From Dirofilaria immitis (Eukaryota > Nematoda > Chromadorea > Rhabditida > Onchocercidae): a DNA stretch of 64,000 nt. Shown here piece by piece: positions 13,967 to 27,415 of the stretch (positions are counted from its first letter, which is position 1; every line of letters begins with the position of its first letter). The notes beneath the pieces are model-generated. The model did not search any database. It saw only the letters and a list, made by a program, of their open reading frames with translations, and had not been told where the DNA came from. The stretch lies in NCBI GenBank assembly GCA_024305405.1, contig JAKNDB010000108.1, positions 186,001 through 250,000 on the forward strand, given 5' to 3'. A program made the translations under genes and the position numbers.

Positions 13967-14403
13967 TTCTCTCGTCCTTCGATAACAAAAGAGACAAGTA
14001 TCTTACATTTTTGATTTCATCAATTCTTTTCGTTCAATTTTCATTGGAGTTGACGATTGGCTTATTTTCTGTTCTGACACCGGCAATCTCTCTTCTTTTA
14101 AATATTGACGCTTTGATTCTAATTCATTTTGTAACTTTGGAACTTTCATCGCTTTTAATTCGTTTAATTTTTTTGCAGCTACCTTTTGATTTGTCACATT
14201 TGCCATACGCTGGGTTTGTTCATTCTAGGAAAAAGAACTTAAAAATATTCATTAATAAAATAATAAGCAGCCTGTTTATCTATACACATCGAGAATGATA
14301 ATCAAGTGTATTATGATAATCTAGGAAATACCATTAAACGTTTTCTTTTCGCCATTTCTTTTACCATCGAATTTTTAACCGTTGTCGATTTTGCATTAGT
14401 TTT
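13967..14403 (-). pseudogene. Segmental duplication, copy 2: exon 6 and part of exon 5 of the basic-protein gene
   Basis: Exact copy of 2196-2632. It carries one entire exon (14007-14224 equivalent) with both splice sites plus a truncated neighbour exon, but none of the other exons are found around it, so it cannot encode the protein by itself. No target-site duplication or terminal repeats are visible at the borders (left flank ends CCTGG, right flank starts ATGAT). Absence of any divergence, even in the intron, means the event is extremely recent or is an assembly artefact. Confidence 0.9.
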
Positions 14404-17400
14404 ATGATTTATATCAGAAAAATGAATACTAGTTAGAACAATGATGTGATATATGAAGCGTTATGTAAATATTTCGTATAATTTGTTATTTTTAGAGCCT
14501 ATCTTGAAAACGTACAAACATCACCAGTTTCAGGCCTCGATTATGAAAATCCAAGTATTAATTTTTGCTGACCAATGCAGTGTTAGGGATTCTTACCCCG
14601 TCTCATTCTAATTTAATTCTCTTCGTTTTTAAATCAGATAATTATTTTATTGCTATAGGACAAGAGCCGATTGCTGACTTTGTCAGATAAAATATACATA
14701 CTTGACCAGAGTTTTCTCACTTCATCATACCACTGAATAAGCAAAGATTAGATATCGGTATGTATCGGATACGGAATGGAAATGGATGGATCGGAAAGAT
14801 TGGAAAATCAGAAATTTCAATCTCATTCCATATATGTCATGCATTAGGGTAATTTTTGCCTCATTCAAGACTCATTCTTATTCTTGTATCAGGCTTCGCA
14901 CAATGGTCTCCATGGAATTGCATGCTTATCATTTATATCCAGAAATCGAGAATTATGCTAATTTTTTTCACACTTATAAATTGATTGCATTGACTGTTTT
15001 CTCATAGGTAATAGTTCCAAGAATTTTCAGCCTGCAAAAGTTTTCGACAAATGATGAATAATTATTGTTGTAATAAGTTTTCTTCATTGTCGTACAATAA
15101 TAATTTATAAAATAGGTATTAGGATAGCGTTTCATAGTAATTTATTCATTTTATTAATGTCCTTATGATTTTTCATTTTGTTGTCGTAAACAACAGTTGT
15201 CTGATCGAATCAAATTTTAAAATTAACGGATTATTTTTCTTTTATTTACACTAATTATCATTAAGATTTAGAAATTTTTCTGGCATGAAGCCAACACTGT
15301 CTGAATTTTTCTGGCTAATAATAATATGCATTGATAGAAGTCTTATCAAGCATACAATATATCTTCCTATTCCACGAGATCAATAGTTCAACGAATTCGC
15401 GAGATCAATAGTTCAATGAATCCGCGAGATCAATAATTACTAGACTATTCGTTTCTAATATGTGGATGTGTTCTCAATGCTTAATAGTCCAATTTCAGCG
15501 GGCTATGTGACAATATCGATTTGCCTGAAAGTTTCAAGGCTCTTCTTCGTATTCCAGCATTTGATCGATCCTTACTAATCCCAAATCAAGTTTTATTCGT
15601 TCAGTCATATTTTCGTCACAGTTAGTAGTTGTTTTTTTGTTTGTTTTTTTCTGTTTTCCTTTTACTTGGCCTCAAAATACTATTTGAGAGTAGATAATTA
15701 TAAAATTTTCAACCAACTTTTGGCAAATAATTGATATGGCCAATTTTTCATACTAATGAATTATACCGCTGTCTCCTTCTCCTTGCCTTTTTTTTCCTTT
15801 CCCTTCTAAGATTCAGTATTAGCTCATAGAGTTTAAACTCATATCTTTTCTCTGTATTTTTGGCATATCATTAGAGTCATATGGCTTCATTCTTCCTAAA
15901 ATTCAATAAGCTTTTCTCTCGAATTAAGCAGTTCATTTGCATTTGAGGAAAACAAAGCGACTACTACGACGACTGATATTATGTGTCAAACTTGCTGTCG
16001 CAATGATATCGCATAGTTATTATGCCTCTGCATCTTGATGACCTGACCAACATATCTCATCATATTTGTTCATTTCATTTTTTAATTTATCTTATGTTGT
16101 GTTGATCGCAATCGTGGTAATAAATGAGAAGCATTATGAAAATGCGATAATTCAATGCTGTAAGATGAAAATATCAATTAAAAGTTAGTTGGAAGTTGAG
16201 AAAAACAAGATTGTCTAATTATAGATGAGTATAATCTGTATCCTGAACTTTTGATATTCAATGCTATCAGGGAAAACAATTTGGTAATATGATATCATTG
16301 AAGTGATAGAATGATAATAATGAAGCAGTGTCGAAGCACGAATATATTTCCAGAAACCTCAATTAAACTAAAGGAAGAAGAATTACAAAAAGAGAAATTT
16401 GAAGATTCAAACGATCAATACATATATATATATATATATATATATAGGATTGAAATAAATAATCAGATTGCTCATATGATTATTTTCTTCCGATAGATCT
16501 TTTCCGATTTACAATTGCACGAAGAGAAGCATCACATATCCTGGAATATCTGATATTCATTACTTCTTGAATGCATATTGAAATATTTATGATTAAATAA
16601 TATGCAAAAATTTCGTAACATAGATGAAGAAAGATTCGGAGGTAAAGCGAACAGAATCCTTTCGAGAAATGTAAATTTTAAGAAATGCTTATGTCAAATA
16701 TATTTTTACATATATTTTTTGCCTAAGTATTAAAATTGATTACACCAGTAAATGAATGATCTGGTTAACATTGAATGATCGTTTGTGAAAATATTTTTCC
16801 TTTACCTCATCTCTCAACTTTATCATCTTTATACTACAATTTTTTGAACGAATAAGTATCACTGATATGTAAAATGTAAGTTGTATTATAGGATAGGTGT
16901 ATGATATTAGATTTTCTTCTGTCCCCGACACTTAACTAACTAATGTAAGAAAAAAGAACTGAATTATACTAGCAAAATATGATACCATATAGTAGCGGAT
17001 TTTATCGTCTACCACCTTACATTAGAAATATTCCGCATGCGCTATGCAAATGCCAGTATATGTAATAACTTGTGTAGCAAGATCGTTTTTGTTTAATCAT
17101 CTGATATGATGTAACGAGCAATCGAATTCAGATATATTAAATAAATATTGATTCTTACAATAAATATTATAATTTAGATGAAATGATTCAAGACGATATT
17201 GTTATTATATGAAAATTAAGCATTTCCATTTTTCTACTTACTAATAATGATTCATTGCTTCAAGAAACAAAATTAACGACTATAATTTTGATAAGCCAGA
17301 AATATGAGTATCTTAATTTTGTATCCATATCATATTATCATAATTATTGCTAATATCTATTGATTGTTCACAGTTTTAAATTGTTGAATAGATTTTTTTG

Positions 17401-18604
17401 AATATCAAATTTTCTAAGAGATTAAAAAGAAAAATGGCAAGAAAAGTAAAAAAGGATGCGGAAGTAACTAAGCTATAAGCAAATAAGGTGGAGCAGATAA
17501 AAAGATAAAGCCAACAATTAGTCACTATTGATAATACGACTAAAAACTAATATAATAACAGAAGAGATGATAAAGCTTACACTGCACTTTCCTCCTACTT
17601 CTTGTACTTTAAAATTTCTTTTTCTTTTCAATTAAATTTCTTAAAAAAAAATCAATGTATTTCATTTCCTCTTCTGATATATGTCTAAATAAATTCACAA
17701 ATTATCGACGAGACGAAAAGTTGCAATAACTATTGAATCTGTTTTGGACAGTGAATAAAAAATTAGTTGCTCGGATAATAACATTTCCTTCAGACATATT
17801 CTCGATAGTTTGCCATCGGATTTCAAACTATGCTTAACATCACATAAACTATATATCATCATCATCCTTACAAACATTTGTTCTCTCTTTTGACCCATCT
17901 CTTTTTTATCGAAATCAGTTGCTCACTTTTCGCAACGATCAATGCATTTTAGTAATTCACATTAGAAATTCATATCAAAAACATCGTTGTATTTTTCTCT
18001 CATCTCATTTACCTTATTTCATGAATGATAATCTCATAGTACTTAAATTCTATAAGATAAGTTTTTGATAGTCAGTATAGCATTTCAAATTTTTTAAAAT
18101 GAATCTTCAATGTTATGTGAGAAATTGGGAGTCAAAAAAAATTTCGTTGAAATTAATCAAATTGTAAAAAAGAGGTTTCAGATTTAAGATTATCCAAAGC
18201 TGTTATAATTTCCTTATATCGATTCTTCCGTTTTTTTATTTTAAGCGTGGGTTCAACCTTTCTTTCATGATTTTTTTGTTAGTTCATAATTTCATAGCTT
18301 TGGAAAATTGATTTGAGAGATAGGTCGCATCATTCTGTTGATCAAATTTTTCGACAAAATGATTTACGTTCAATTTGTTTCCTATTATTGGTCAATTATT
18401 TAAATTTTTATTTTCGCTACCATCTACCATATAATCATTTAATTAAAAATATAATAAGCAATTGATTTATCAATGGTAATAATTGGTAATATCCAGAGAA
18501 TTATTTATGTGTCTATAAAATTCAGATATTTCCGGAGAAGTGAGAAAACTTCGCCAATTTATTAACTTTTGCGTTTGTATATTTATATGCTTCTCTTTCA
18601 TTCT

Positions 18605-18636
<32 letters not shown>

Positions 18637-20394
18637 AACTTTTTTTTTTGAAAGAGGATCTCTGCATTATTTTAATGTGCTTTTTCGCTCTTTGTATATT
18701 GAAACGCATCTTCTCATAACTTTTAGTACATATATATCTATGCTTTCGTAAATTAATGATAATCTTACGGACAGATTGTGCCGTAGGATGCCTACGATAA
18801 CTACCGCTGATTTCGTCGTTTTTCGTCTGCTTGATATATATTTATTGTTTTACTAAGTTTCTTGCCTCAAATATCGCTGGTTGATATGATATTTGCCAGA
18901 ATTTTAGCAATATCGATCTACTTTTCATCTTTATTTTTGGAAACATAGCAGAAGAGGAATATGTTAAATTTTTATTAGATAAGTTCCAAAAATACGAAAG
19001 TGTGAAAAAAATAGGAAACTGTATTTGAAACTTCAATTATGCTTTCCATACAGAACTTGTTATCTTCAAATTCGAGCAATGCATCAACAGGATTATTCAA
19101 TATCATCTGATGGTATAGCGTAACTGAAACGTCGAATATGATTTGTTCGTATTTGGTTTCTACCAAAAAAGCTACTGATATGATCCGCTTAGTGATTAGG
19201 ATGTTGATAATTCAGTACTTATTATTATTTTGTATAATTTTTTTGTTCTCGAAAAAATCCCTGAAAATTCCAAAATAAAAATATAAATTCATGTATTGGG
19301 AATATGTTGGTATAGAATTTAGCTTATAAATATTTTATTCATAATTGTATTTATCCTATTTCAACATTACACTAATTTTGTAACTATACATTTAGAAATG
19401 TATAACTTTTTTGTTTTTATGAATAAATAGGTTGTATAGAATTTGTCAAAAAAAAAAAATTTAGTAAGAAAAGAGCACTTTCAAAATGTTACATTTCCAT
19501 ATGCCATATATGAATCTAACATAAATATGTACAAATTCATAAATGATCAATCTGTACATCTGTACCATTTAGGAAGAATGGTATGATTTTCAATATTACT
19601 TCACGGTGTGAATTCTTAAAAATTATAACTTTTTAGTGAGAAAAAGAGGTTGAAATTTTAAATATAAATTCTCGTTATAAGAAAGTTATAAATATTGCGG
19701 AACAAGTTCTTTGTTAGAACGATCAAATTTAGTTTATACTAACATGTTTGAGAAAGAGAAAAGATGGCAGATTAATATAAAAGATAGGAAGTATTGGACT
19801 AAGCCGTTTATTATCATACTCGATTCTTGACTTACAATTGTTCTAACTTCCTTTTATCGAGAATGTTAATTATTTTGACTTCTTACCAATTTTCTTATCT
19901 TCTTGCCTACTCTAGTGACAATTTCAATTCGTCTGAAATATTGATTAGAATCATCTAGCTGTATTTGCTATCCCGTGTTTCATTTTTACTGCAACTTTTA
20001 TGACCTTTTTGATAATAAAAGAAAAACTTTTTTCAAAGTTATCCCTGCTAAATTAAATATCCTCCTTTGTAACAGCATCAAGAATTAAATAATCGAAATG
20101 ACAACTGCTACTGTAAGTTAAATTAAGTATTCGAGATTAATAATCACATCTCTTCCTGATTTAAAAGTATATGTTAGTTAGTTATCTGTTAATTGAAATG
20201 TATCACTGTATCACTATACTATCCTACATTTCAATAATACTAAATTTTCTTTTTTCATGAAATAATCGTAAATTATTGCAAAATATTCCTATCTTCTTCC
20301 GTAGTAGCATTATGACAAATAACTGTTGCTGCTGCTGCTGCTACCGTTGCTGCTAGCTTCATTGAAGAATAGAATCATCATTAGAATATAATAT
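14404..20394. other. Intergenic, no gene recognised
   Basis: Holds the tandem repeat at 15373-15436, a (TA)n run near 16419-16446 and a (CT)n run near 18608-18636. The short open frames (for example 14786-15007, 16740-16931, 17695-17898, 18842-19166) lack motifs and splice support. Confidence 0.5.
15373..15436. repeat. Tandem repeat, about 25-base unit, 2.5 copies
   Basis: The unit has the core CGAGATCAATAGTTCAA followed by YGAATYCG; the third copy is truncated at GATCAATA. Copies differ by one or two bases. Confidence 0.9.
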
Positions 20395-20486
20395 TAATGA
20401 TAATAACGATGATGATACTGATGATGATGATGATAATGATGGTAATGATGATGATGATGATAATGATGATGATGATGATGATGATA

Positions 20487-20526
<40 letters not shown>

Positions 20527-20582
20527 CGATGATGATGATGATAATGATGATGATGATGATAATGACGATGATGATGATGATG
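20395..20582. repeat. (GAT)n microsatellite with interruptions
   Basis: About 190 bases of GATGAT with scattered GATAAT, GACGAT and GGTAAT units. It creates false poly-Met, poly-Ile and poly-Ser frames on both strands. A short (GCT)n run lies just before it, around 20327-20352. Confidence 0.97.
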
Positions 20583-22257
20583 CTTTTAGTAGCAAATGAA
20601 CAACTACTATTCAACTGCTGTTCGTTCCTCTTCCGAAAAGAGCGAAAATATTGATTCTGCTGGTTGATTGATATCGCTGAAGTGAAGAGGTTGCTTCTCA
20701 TTCAGAAAAAAAAGAAAGCAAGAAATCTTCGCTTTTTTTTCCTTTATAATAATAATATAAAAAATTTCAAAGTATTGCATAATTCATCGAAATAACAATA
20801 ATTACTTCCCACAATTTCCCATAATTTCTCTCTTTGCGATGCTGCCAAAATGAATGAAATTCAGAAATAAAGAAAATTCAACAAATGGCTGAAGGTTGTT
20901 GTCGTGTCGGAAATGTCAATGCCTATGGCGAAAAAGGCATCTTGCTAGAACTCAAAGGTTATTTAAAATTTCTCCTTCATCTTAACACTTTCTCTTGCCC
21001 TAAAATTTGAATAAATTTATCATATTAAATATTTTCGACAGCATTTTCGTTATCTAATTAGCTGCTGCTAGCTGATCTTTGCTTAATCAATCAAGCTATT
21101 GCAATCAATAAAACATCCCAAATTATTTCAATGTTTTGCTTTTTTTCTGAATTTTTGCGGACGAAGAGATTTTTTAAATCATGGAGTTTCTCTGTATATC
21201 CGCTAAAATGTATGCTTGCTTCTTTTTTTTTAAATTTAAGAAATGTACAGACTATTCGATTATCAACAAAAACAAACATTTTATTTATTTGTTTTTTGAA
21301 TGGGTATCAATTGAATCAAAGTTGAAGTTACCTTAGCAGTAATTAAACGAATTAAAATAGTTAAAGTAACTTGAAGAGAAGACTTTTAAAAAGTAACAGC
21401 GTAACAACAGTTTTGCTTATAATGTACAATTTTGTTATAAAAACACGAAAACTTAATGTTATTTATGATAAGCAAAAATTTCATCTCATTTATATATCAT
21501 TTGAATTGTTTGAAAAGTCAACTTGTTAAACAACTGTAAATGATAATGATACATATATATTTCACCAAGGCTAACAACACCTTCTATTCATTTCCTTTCC
21601 TATCTCTTTCTTCAATTACCACAATTCTCCATCATATTTTTCTTTTGTTGGTAAATGCTCAATGCTGTTCCAATCAATAATCACAATATTTAAGTTTCTA
21701 TGCGGAATTTATTTCTGAATTCATTTTGAAAATTCATAAAACAATAATAACCAGGACTTGTCCTTCTCAATAATTAGCTTTAAAACTAAAAAAATACAAG
21801 TGTTATATGATTCATGTCGGAAAAATGAAGCCATGAAGTGGAAATTTCCGATTTTTGACTAACGGCGATTTGAAGTTATTGGGATTAAAAAATTAAACTG
21901 CAAAAAAGTGACAGATTTTTGAACAAATGATAAATCGTTTTTATTTGAAATTGCACCATGCAATTTATCATTAAAAATTATTTTAGAGCGATGACACTAT
22001 CGGTTCCAACATTTCCGGAAATCAGCAAAACTAGAATGCCTAGGAAAAACGAAAGATGAGTTTAGGTATACAATTCATTGTTGACGAAAAATTTCTTTTA
22101 TGAACATGTTTCTTTCGTTGCTGCTAAGAACCCAATACATTTACCGGAACTTCAAAATCATCACGAATCACATTCAATGATATGGTAAAAATTTTATGGA
22201 ATTCTTTATGTAACTTATTAAACTGTTTAGATGCGCTTTCTGAAAGTTTTCGCACAG
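20583..22257. other. Upstream region of the Kir channel gene; first exon(s) expected here
   Basis: The first firm Kir exon starts at 22258 and has no start codon, so at least one upstream exon is missing. A candidate is 20885-20957: ATG, 24 open codons (begins MAEGCCRVGNVNAYG) and a GT donor, but it leaves one base over where the next exon needs two, so it is not accepted as it stands. The rest shows no gene. Confidence 0.4.
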
Positions 22258-25200
22258 TGGCAGCAATGGCAGGGAAACGGAATTCAATATCATTACCGCG
22301 GAAAACGACGAAAAAGTTGAAAAATCAAGGCTAATAGCTAAAAATGGGATTTGTAATGTTTATAATACAAATGTTCCTAAAAAGGATCGGCAATATCTAA
22401 GGTCCGTCGTTAAAAGCAATATTTTTGCAATTAAATTTTGTCATCGATCAATTTATTCTATCTATTTTTTAATATTTCATATATTATCTAATTTCAAAAC
22501 TGTACAGAAATGTCGTGTGTTGTTTTCAATTTAATTAATTAAATTTCAGAGATATATTTACAACAATGATTGACGTCAAATGGCGGTACATGCTTGTTAT
22601 ATTTGCTATTGTTTTTATAAGTAGGTTGGTACTTGATAAGTTTGATTTCTTATCTCATGATCAATTGCTAAAGTGCCCGTGAAAGCCAACGTCATGTTCC
22701 CTGTAGTTTGAATCATGCAAAAATTGATTTCAAAATCATATAGTTTACGATAGACTTATATTGATTATACTTGATATGAGATCGGAATTGATTCCGTTGA
22801 TAATCTTGATGAAATTGCTAAATATTTTCACTATCACAGACCTGAATGAAAAAGTGATTCATTCAAAAAGAATTATAGGCAAGTCTTTTGCCATTAACAA
22901 TAATTGTGTTAGTAATAACTTATTAATTTACAATTTATAGATGGCAAAAATATTGTCGAATCCGACATTAAAATGTTGCTGAAGCATTGAATTTTTAATA
23001 TAACTTGAGGTTTCCTTTTTATCGCTACAGGGCTACATACTTCTCTTAGCATAGTCCAATTTGATTTTGAGTAAAGATAGCTTACCTTACTCCTGCACTT
23101 TTGATTACTTTGGTATAGTATTAACTCGATAGCTACTATGTAATTCACATCAGAAAACAATGAGGATGCGAAGCAAAAAGATATTACGTAGATTATTGGA
23201 AATTTCATCTTTTTTTTTTTTTATATTTATGATCGAAAAATCACCACGAAAAGTGGAATTTAATTTAAGTTAGGAAGTCAAATGAATAAAGAAATTTTCA
23301 GCTGGACAATATTCGCAAGTTTCTATTATGTTATAAGTGTTCTACATGGTGATATACGTAATCACTTAAAGCGCAATGTACTGAATCACTCAGTTTGTAT
23401 CGAGAATATCGACTCCTTCTTCTCATCATTCCTGTTTGCTGTTGAAACACATCACACCATTGGTTATGGACACAGGTTTCTTTTTCTAGGTTGAAATAGA
23501 TGTTGTAGCAAATTCTTCCGCATTCTTATTATCTGATTTTAAGTTTCTTTTCTGAATTTCATTTCAAATGGCATAACATTTTTTAAAATATATCTTTAAT
23601 TAGAATGCCGAACGTCTATATGTTATATTATTTGTAACAAAGGTTAATGTAGTTACTAGCTTCTGAAAAAGACATTATTTTATCAATAAATTTTAATTAT
23701 CATATCATATCATTACTATTGTCTAATCATTCTAATCATCACAATTACAAACTAAATGTGATATCCGTGATCGATTGAAAGAGATCTGAAACATTAATTT
23801 TAGATCAATTCTTTTAAAAAAATCTGTCTAATTTAGCATTCATAATGCTATAGAGTATTTTATCTGTCTTCTATCTAGTAAACACATGGTAATTAATATC
23901 TTCTAAAATTTTTTATATTGTGAGAATAAATAAATCTCTGCTCTGCTTGGCAATCACCACTACTCTTACATTTTATATTAGAACAAATCCAGTACATTTT
24001 TTTCAGTTTCGATTTAAAAAATATTTTGTATATATCGCATAAATAATCGTTAAACTGTACTGCTTGATAGATTCTTTGCTTGATTTATCTTTCCCGATCT
24101 TTAGTTTATCAACTTTAAGTCCGTAAGGAAGACAGAATTCAATTCTTCCCAAAAATTTTCAAATATGATTGCTATAATGAATGTCATCATGAAAATTTTA
24201 TCTTATAATAAGAACTGGTAAAATTCTTTGAACTTGTCTGGAATTGTATAAAGTTTATTACAGAAAATTTCTAGGTATATTACGACAGAATGCCCTGTTG
24301 CCGCTGCAGTAATCTGTCTTCAGTGTATCTGTGGTCTTTTGATTCAAAGTTTTATGGTTGGTCTTGTATTTGCGAAAATGGCGCGACCCAAAAAGCGAGC
24401 TGAAACCATCATCTTCAGGTTCTTATTTCGACTAATCATGTTAATCGTATTCGGATATCAGTCTGTGATAGTAGCAAACATCATTTAATACACAACACTA
24501 AATACAAGGATTTCATGTATCGCTAATTGGTTTTAACTTGATATCTAATTATTTCGGCAGAATTGATTTTTCTGAAACATCCATAACTTCAGCGAAAAAG
24601 CAGTAATTTGTTTGCGAGACGGACAGTTTTGCTTTCTATGTCGCGTTGGTGATATGCGTAATACTCATTTGGTGGAAGCTCACGTGCGGCTACAATTCAT
24701 TACGGATCGTGAAACTGCCGAAGGAGAAGTGAAGCTTCAATTTTATGCTGAATAATTTATTAATCAATTCATCGTTTTAGGAAAGATAAGAAGTGATGCA
24801 CTTCTGTATATACGCTTAAATTAAAATAAGCTAAAATTATGAGGAACAAAAGCTTTTCGCTTGTCCTTCCACATATCTCTTATTTAGATTGAACCGCTGC
24901 ATCAATACGAAATGAAAGTGGGTCCCAGTACAACGGATGATGATCGCATCTTTTTGGTAATTTATCACATCTTAATGAAGTTCCGAAATACTAGTCGTAG
25001 AACAATTATTTCAAATATTTCTCAAATACATTGTGCTGATTTGTAAGGTATAAAGAATTAAGAGAGCAGCAATTGAGCAAGTAGAGAAATCATCTTATCA
25101 TGACTGCTTTGAATGTCAATAATAAATATTACTGTTGTTAAATAATCCTAGTTGTAGTTATTCAATTCGACAAATTAAATAACTCTTACATGGATTTCTC

Positions 25201-27415
25201 AGTCCAAAACTCCCAAGATTTTAATTCATTCTCTGGGAGAAAGAAGGACAGTCATAAATTCTAGAAACTCTAGCAATCTGACAAAAATGAATAACGATCA
25301 TTGAATGACCGCTGAATTAAGGTGTGGCCGACCACTTTGTGCCATGTAATTGATCGTGACAGTCCGCTGTACGAGTATGACTCGAATGTATTGTTGAGTG
25401 CTCAATTCGAAATCATAGTTCTACTAGAAGGGATTGTTGAATCAACGGGAATGACTGCTCAAGCACGTACATCCTATTTACCAAGCGAAATTCTTTGGGG
25501 ACACAGGTAACCTTTGACAGAACAGCGAACGCTAGGATTAGCAATGGCTTAAACTTCAGTTTATGAGTAATTTTTTTGAAATAAGTCATATGTGATAATA
25601 TTTTCTCCGAAATTAAGATTCAAAAAGCTGGTAACCTATCAGCGCAGTAATGGGTCATATCAAATCGATTATGGTATATTCCACAGTACTTACGAAGTAA
25701 AAACTCCGACTTGTAGCGCCAGTCAGTTCCATGAGCGTCATCTTGTAAGTTTTCAATCCTTCCTTGTCTCAAGAACTATCTAAGTCGCAATCGTTTTTTT
25801 TTCAAATTTCATTCACTTTCTGAAATATGTTGAAATATATACCAATATACTAAACTTTGCATTGAATTCAATTTTTCATAAACAAGCAGCATTCTATTCC
25901 GGAATGACAAATTTGACTGTGAAAAGAGAGATTCTATCTACGTAAATGAATCAATGAGGTGTCAAGCATTTGACTGATTAACGGAATAAATAGAACTATA
26001 CGCGCATAAGCTCAAAAAATGAATAAATGCTTGGTGAAAATGTGTAATACAAGCCGAAAAATAAGAAGCAATAAACATACATATGGAAATCACAAAATGA
26101 CGACGAATGTTACATTCAGTACAGCGGAACAAGCGAATCAATTTTAAACTAAAGCTGAGGAGGAAATTACTCAGTGGAAATATTAGAATGATCCGTGACC
26201 TCGTCATCGAGTTTTAAGAAAGTAATTTTTGATATAAGCTTTTTTATAGAAAAATGCAGAATTCTTTGCGCATGATGAACGGATCGAGCATCCATCGGAA
26301 GATGTGCGATCAACAGAATCAACGCCAACACCTTTACCGTCGCCTTACCTCACTGTAAATGACTGTTCGATAAATCAATTCAATTTTCAAAATGGCAAGG
26401 AACAGTTATAAAATGCAACTTGTCGTCAAACTTTATTTTGGACAAAGCATGCAAAACTTTTCCTATAGATTTAATAGAGTGTTCGCAATAGCGCTTGTGT
26501 CAATATGCAAGTTAAATTGTTAACGAAGGATGATGATTATAGTAATGATGATTGATCTCATTTCGCTTTATAGTAATGATGATTGATTTCATTTCGTTTT
26601 TATTTTTCCTTCTTTTGTCACTCCTGTCTCTTGTCCATCTTCTAATCTTTGCTTTTCCCCAAAAGTGCCTGACGGACGCATTAGCTTACAACAGGGAATT
26701 TAAAATCTGAAACGTCTGAACCGAATCATTGAACAGTTTCTTTCAACTTATTATATACTATTTTATAGAATTTCCTTAAGTATTGATGAAAAATGAGTAA
26801 AGCGATTTTGAGTTGAGTCAACTGTTTAGTCTGATGAATGATGTATTTTAAAATAATCAAAATTGCAATGATAATTACTGCTATAATCATAGTGATGGAA
26901 TTGCAAATGTTTGCATTGATTTCGAGAAGATAAGAAAAGTGGTGGAGAATATAGCAAAAATTAAATTAGATTTGTTATCACCGCTTTTTTGCAGGGATAT
27001 ATGCAATCATCTGCTCCAACAATTATTGTGCAGTGTCCTTCAAGATGTAACTCTCCGGGTCATCTAGATTCAGTGTTACAATTCGAATATGACAGTAATA
27101 AATCTTCATCAGTTTTACCATCTACCATTACAAGCAGGTAAACCAGTAAACTAGATGCTACCGCTGCTGCTGCTGCTTGTTTTAATAGCATAAATTTCGT
27201 TATATAGAGATCGGGTCAACGCGTCTTCACAAATATATCCGTATGCAAATCATTTTACTTATCACTTATCAAAATTGTTGAGCAAATCCTGATTGATTTG
27301 ATATGTAACCATTGATTTTAGTTATCCGGACTTACTAACACGTTCCAGTACAACCTCATCCGGTTTGGAAGAAAAAATAGAAGGTGTGATTCATCGACAG
27401 CAATTTAGCCTCTAA
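22258..27415 (+). CDS. Inward-rectifier potassium channel (Kir/IRK family), 5' end missing
   Basis: Tetrameric plasma-membrane K+ channel subunit that sets resting potential. Exons: 22258-22401, 22550-22624, 23302-23475, 24275-24418, 24593-24728, 24888-24956, 25322-25506, 25618-25744, 26250-26354, 26995-27137, 27322-27415; all join in phase without correction. In order: N-terminal Kir signature (RLIAKNGICNV), TM1 (DVKWRYMLVIFAIVFI), pore with filter TIGYG, TM2, the PIP2-binding cluster (AKMARPKKR), and the cytoplasmic immunoglobulin-like domain (LVEAHVR, DRDSPLYEY, EILWGHR). The filter-flanking Glu and Arg (ETHHTIGYGHR) are kept. At the TM2 position where strong rectifiers have Asp there is Gln (GLLIQSF), while the two cytoplasmic glutamates (VEAHVR, GIVESTG) are present, which suggests weaker block by polyamines. 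The C-tail is Ser/Thr/Pro-rich and ends QQFSL. The acceptor at 25616-25617 (AATTAAG) is poor but fits phase and homology. Confidence 0.94.
26538..26596. repeat. 31-base tandem duplication in a Kir intron
   Basis: TATAGTAATGATGATTGAT plus YTCATTTCG occurs at 26538 and again at 26569, with one substitution between copies. It lies between the exons ending 26354 and starting 26995. Confidence 0.9.

Noticed and set aside
20359..20701. Poly-Ser, poly-Ile and poly-Met open frames on both strands
   Set aside because: Produced by the (GAT)n microsatellite at 20395-20582; no unique coding sequence or splice context.
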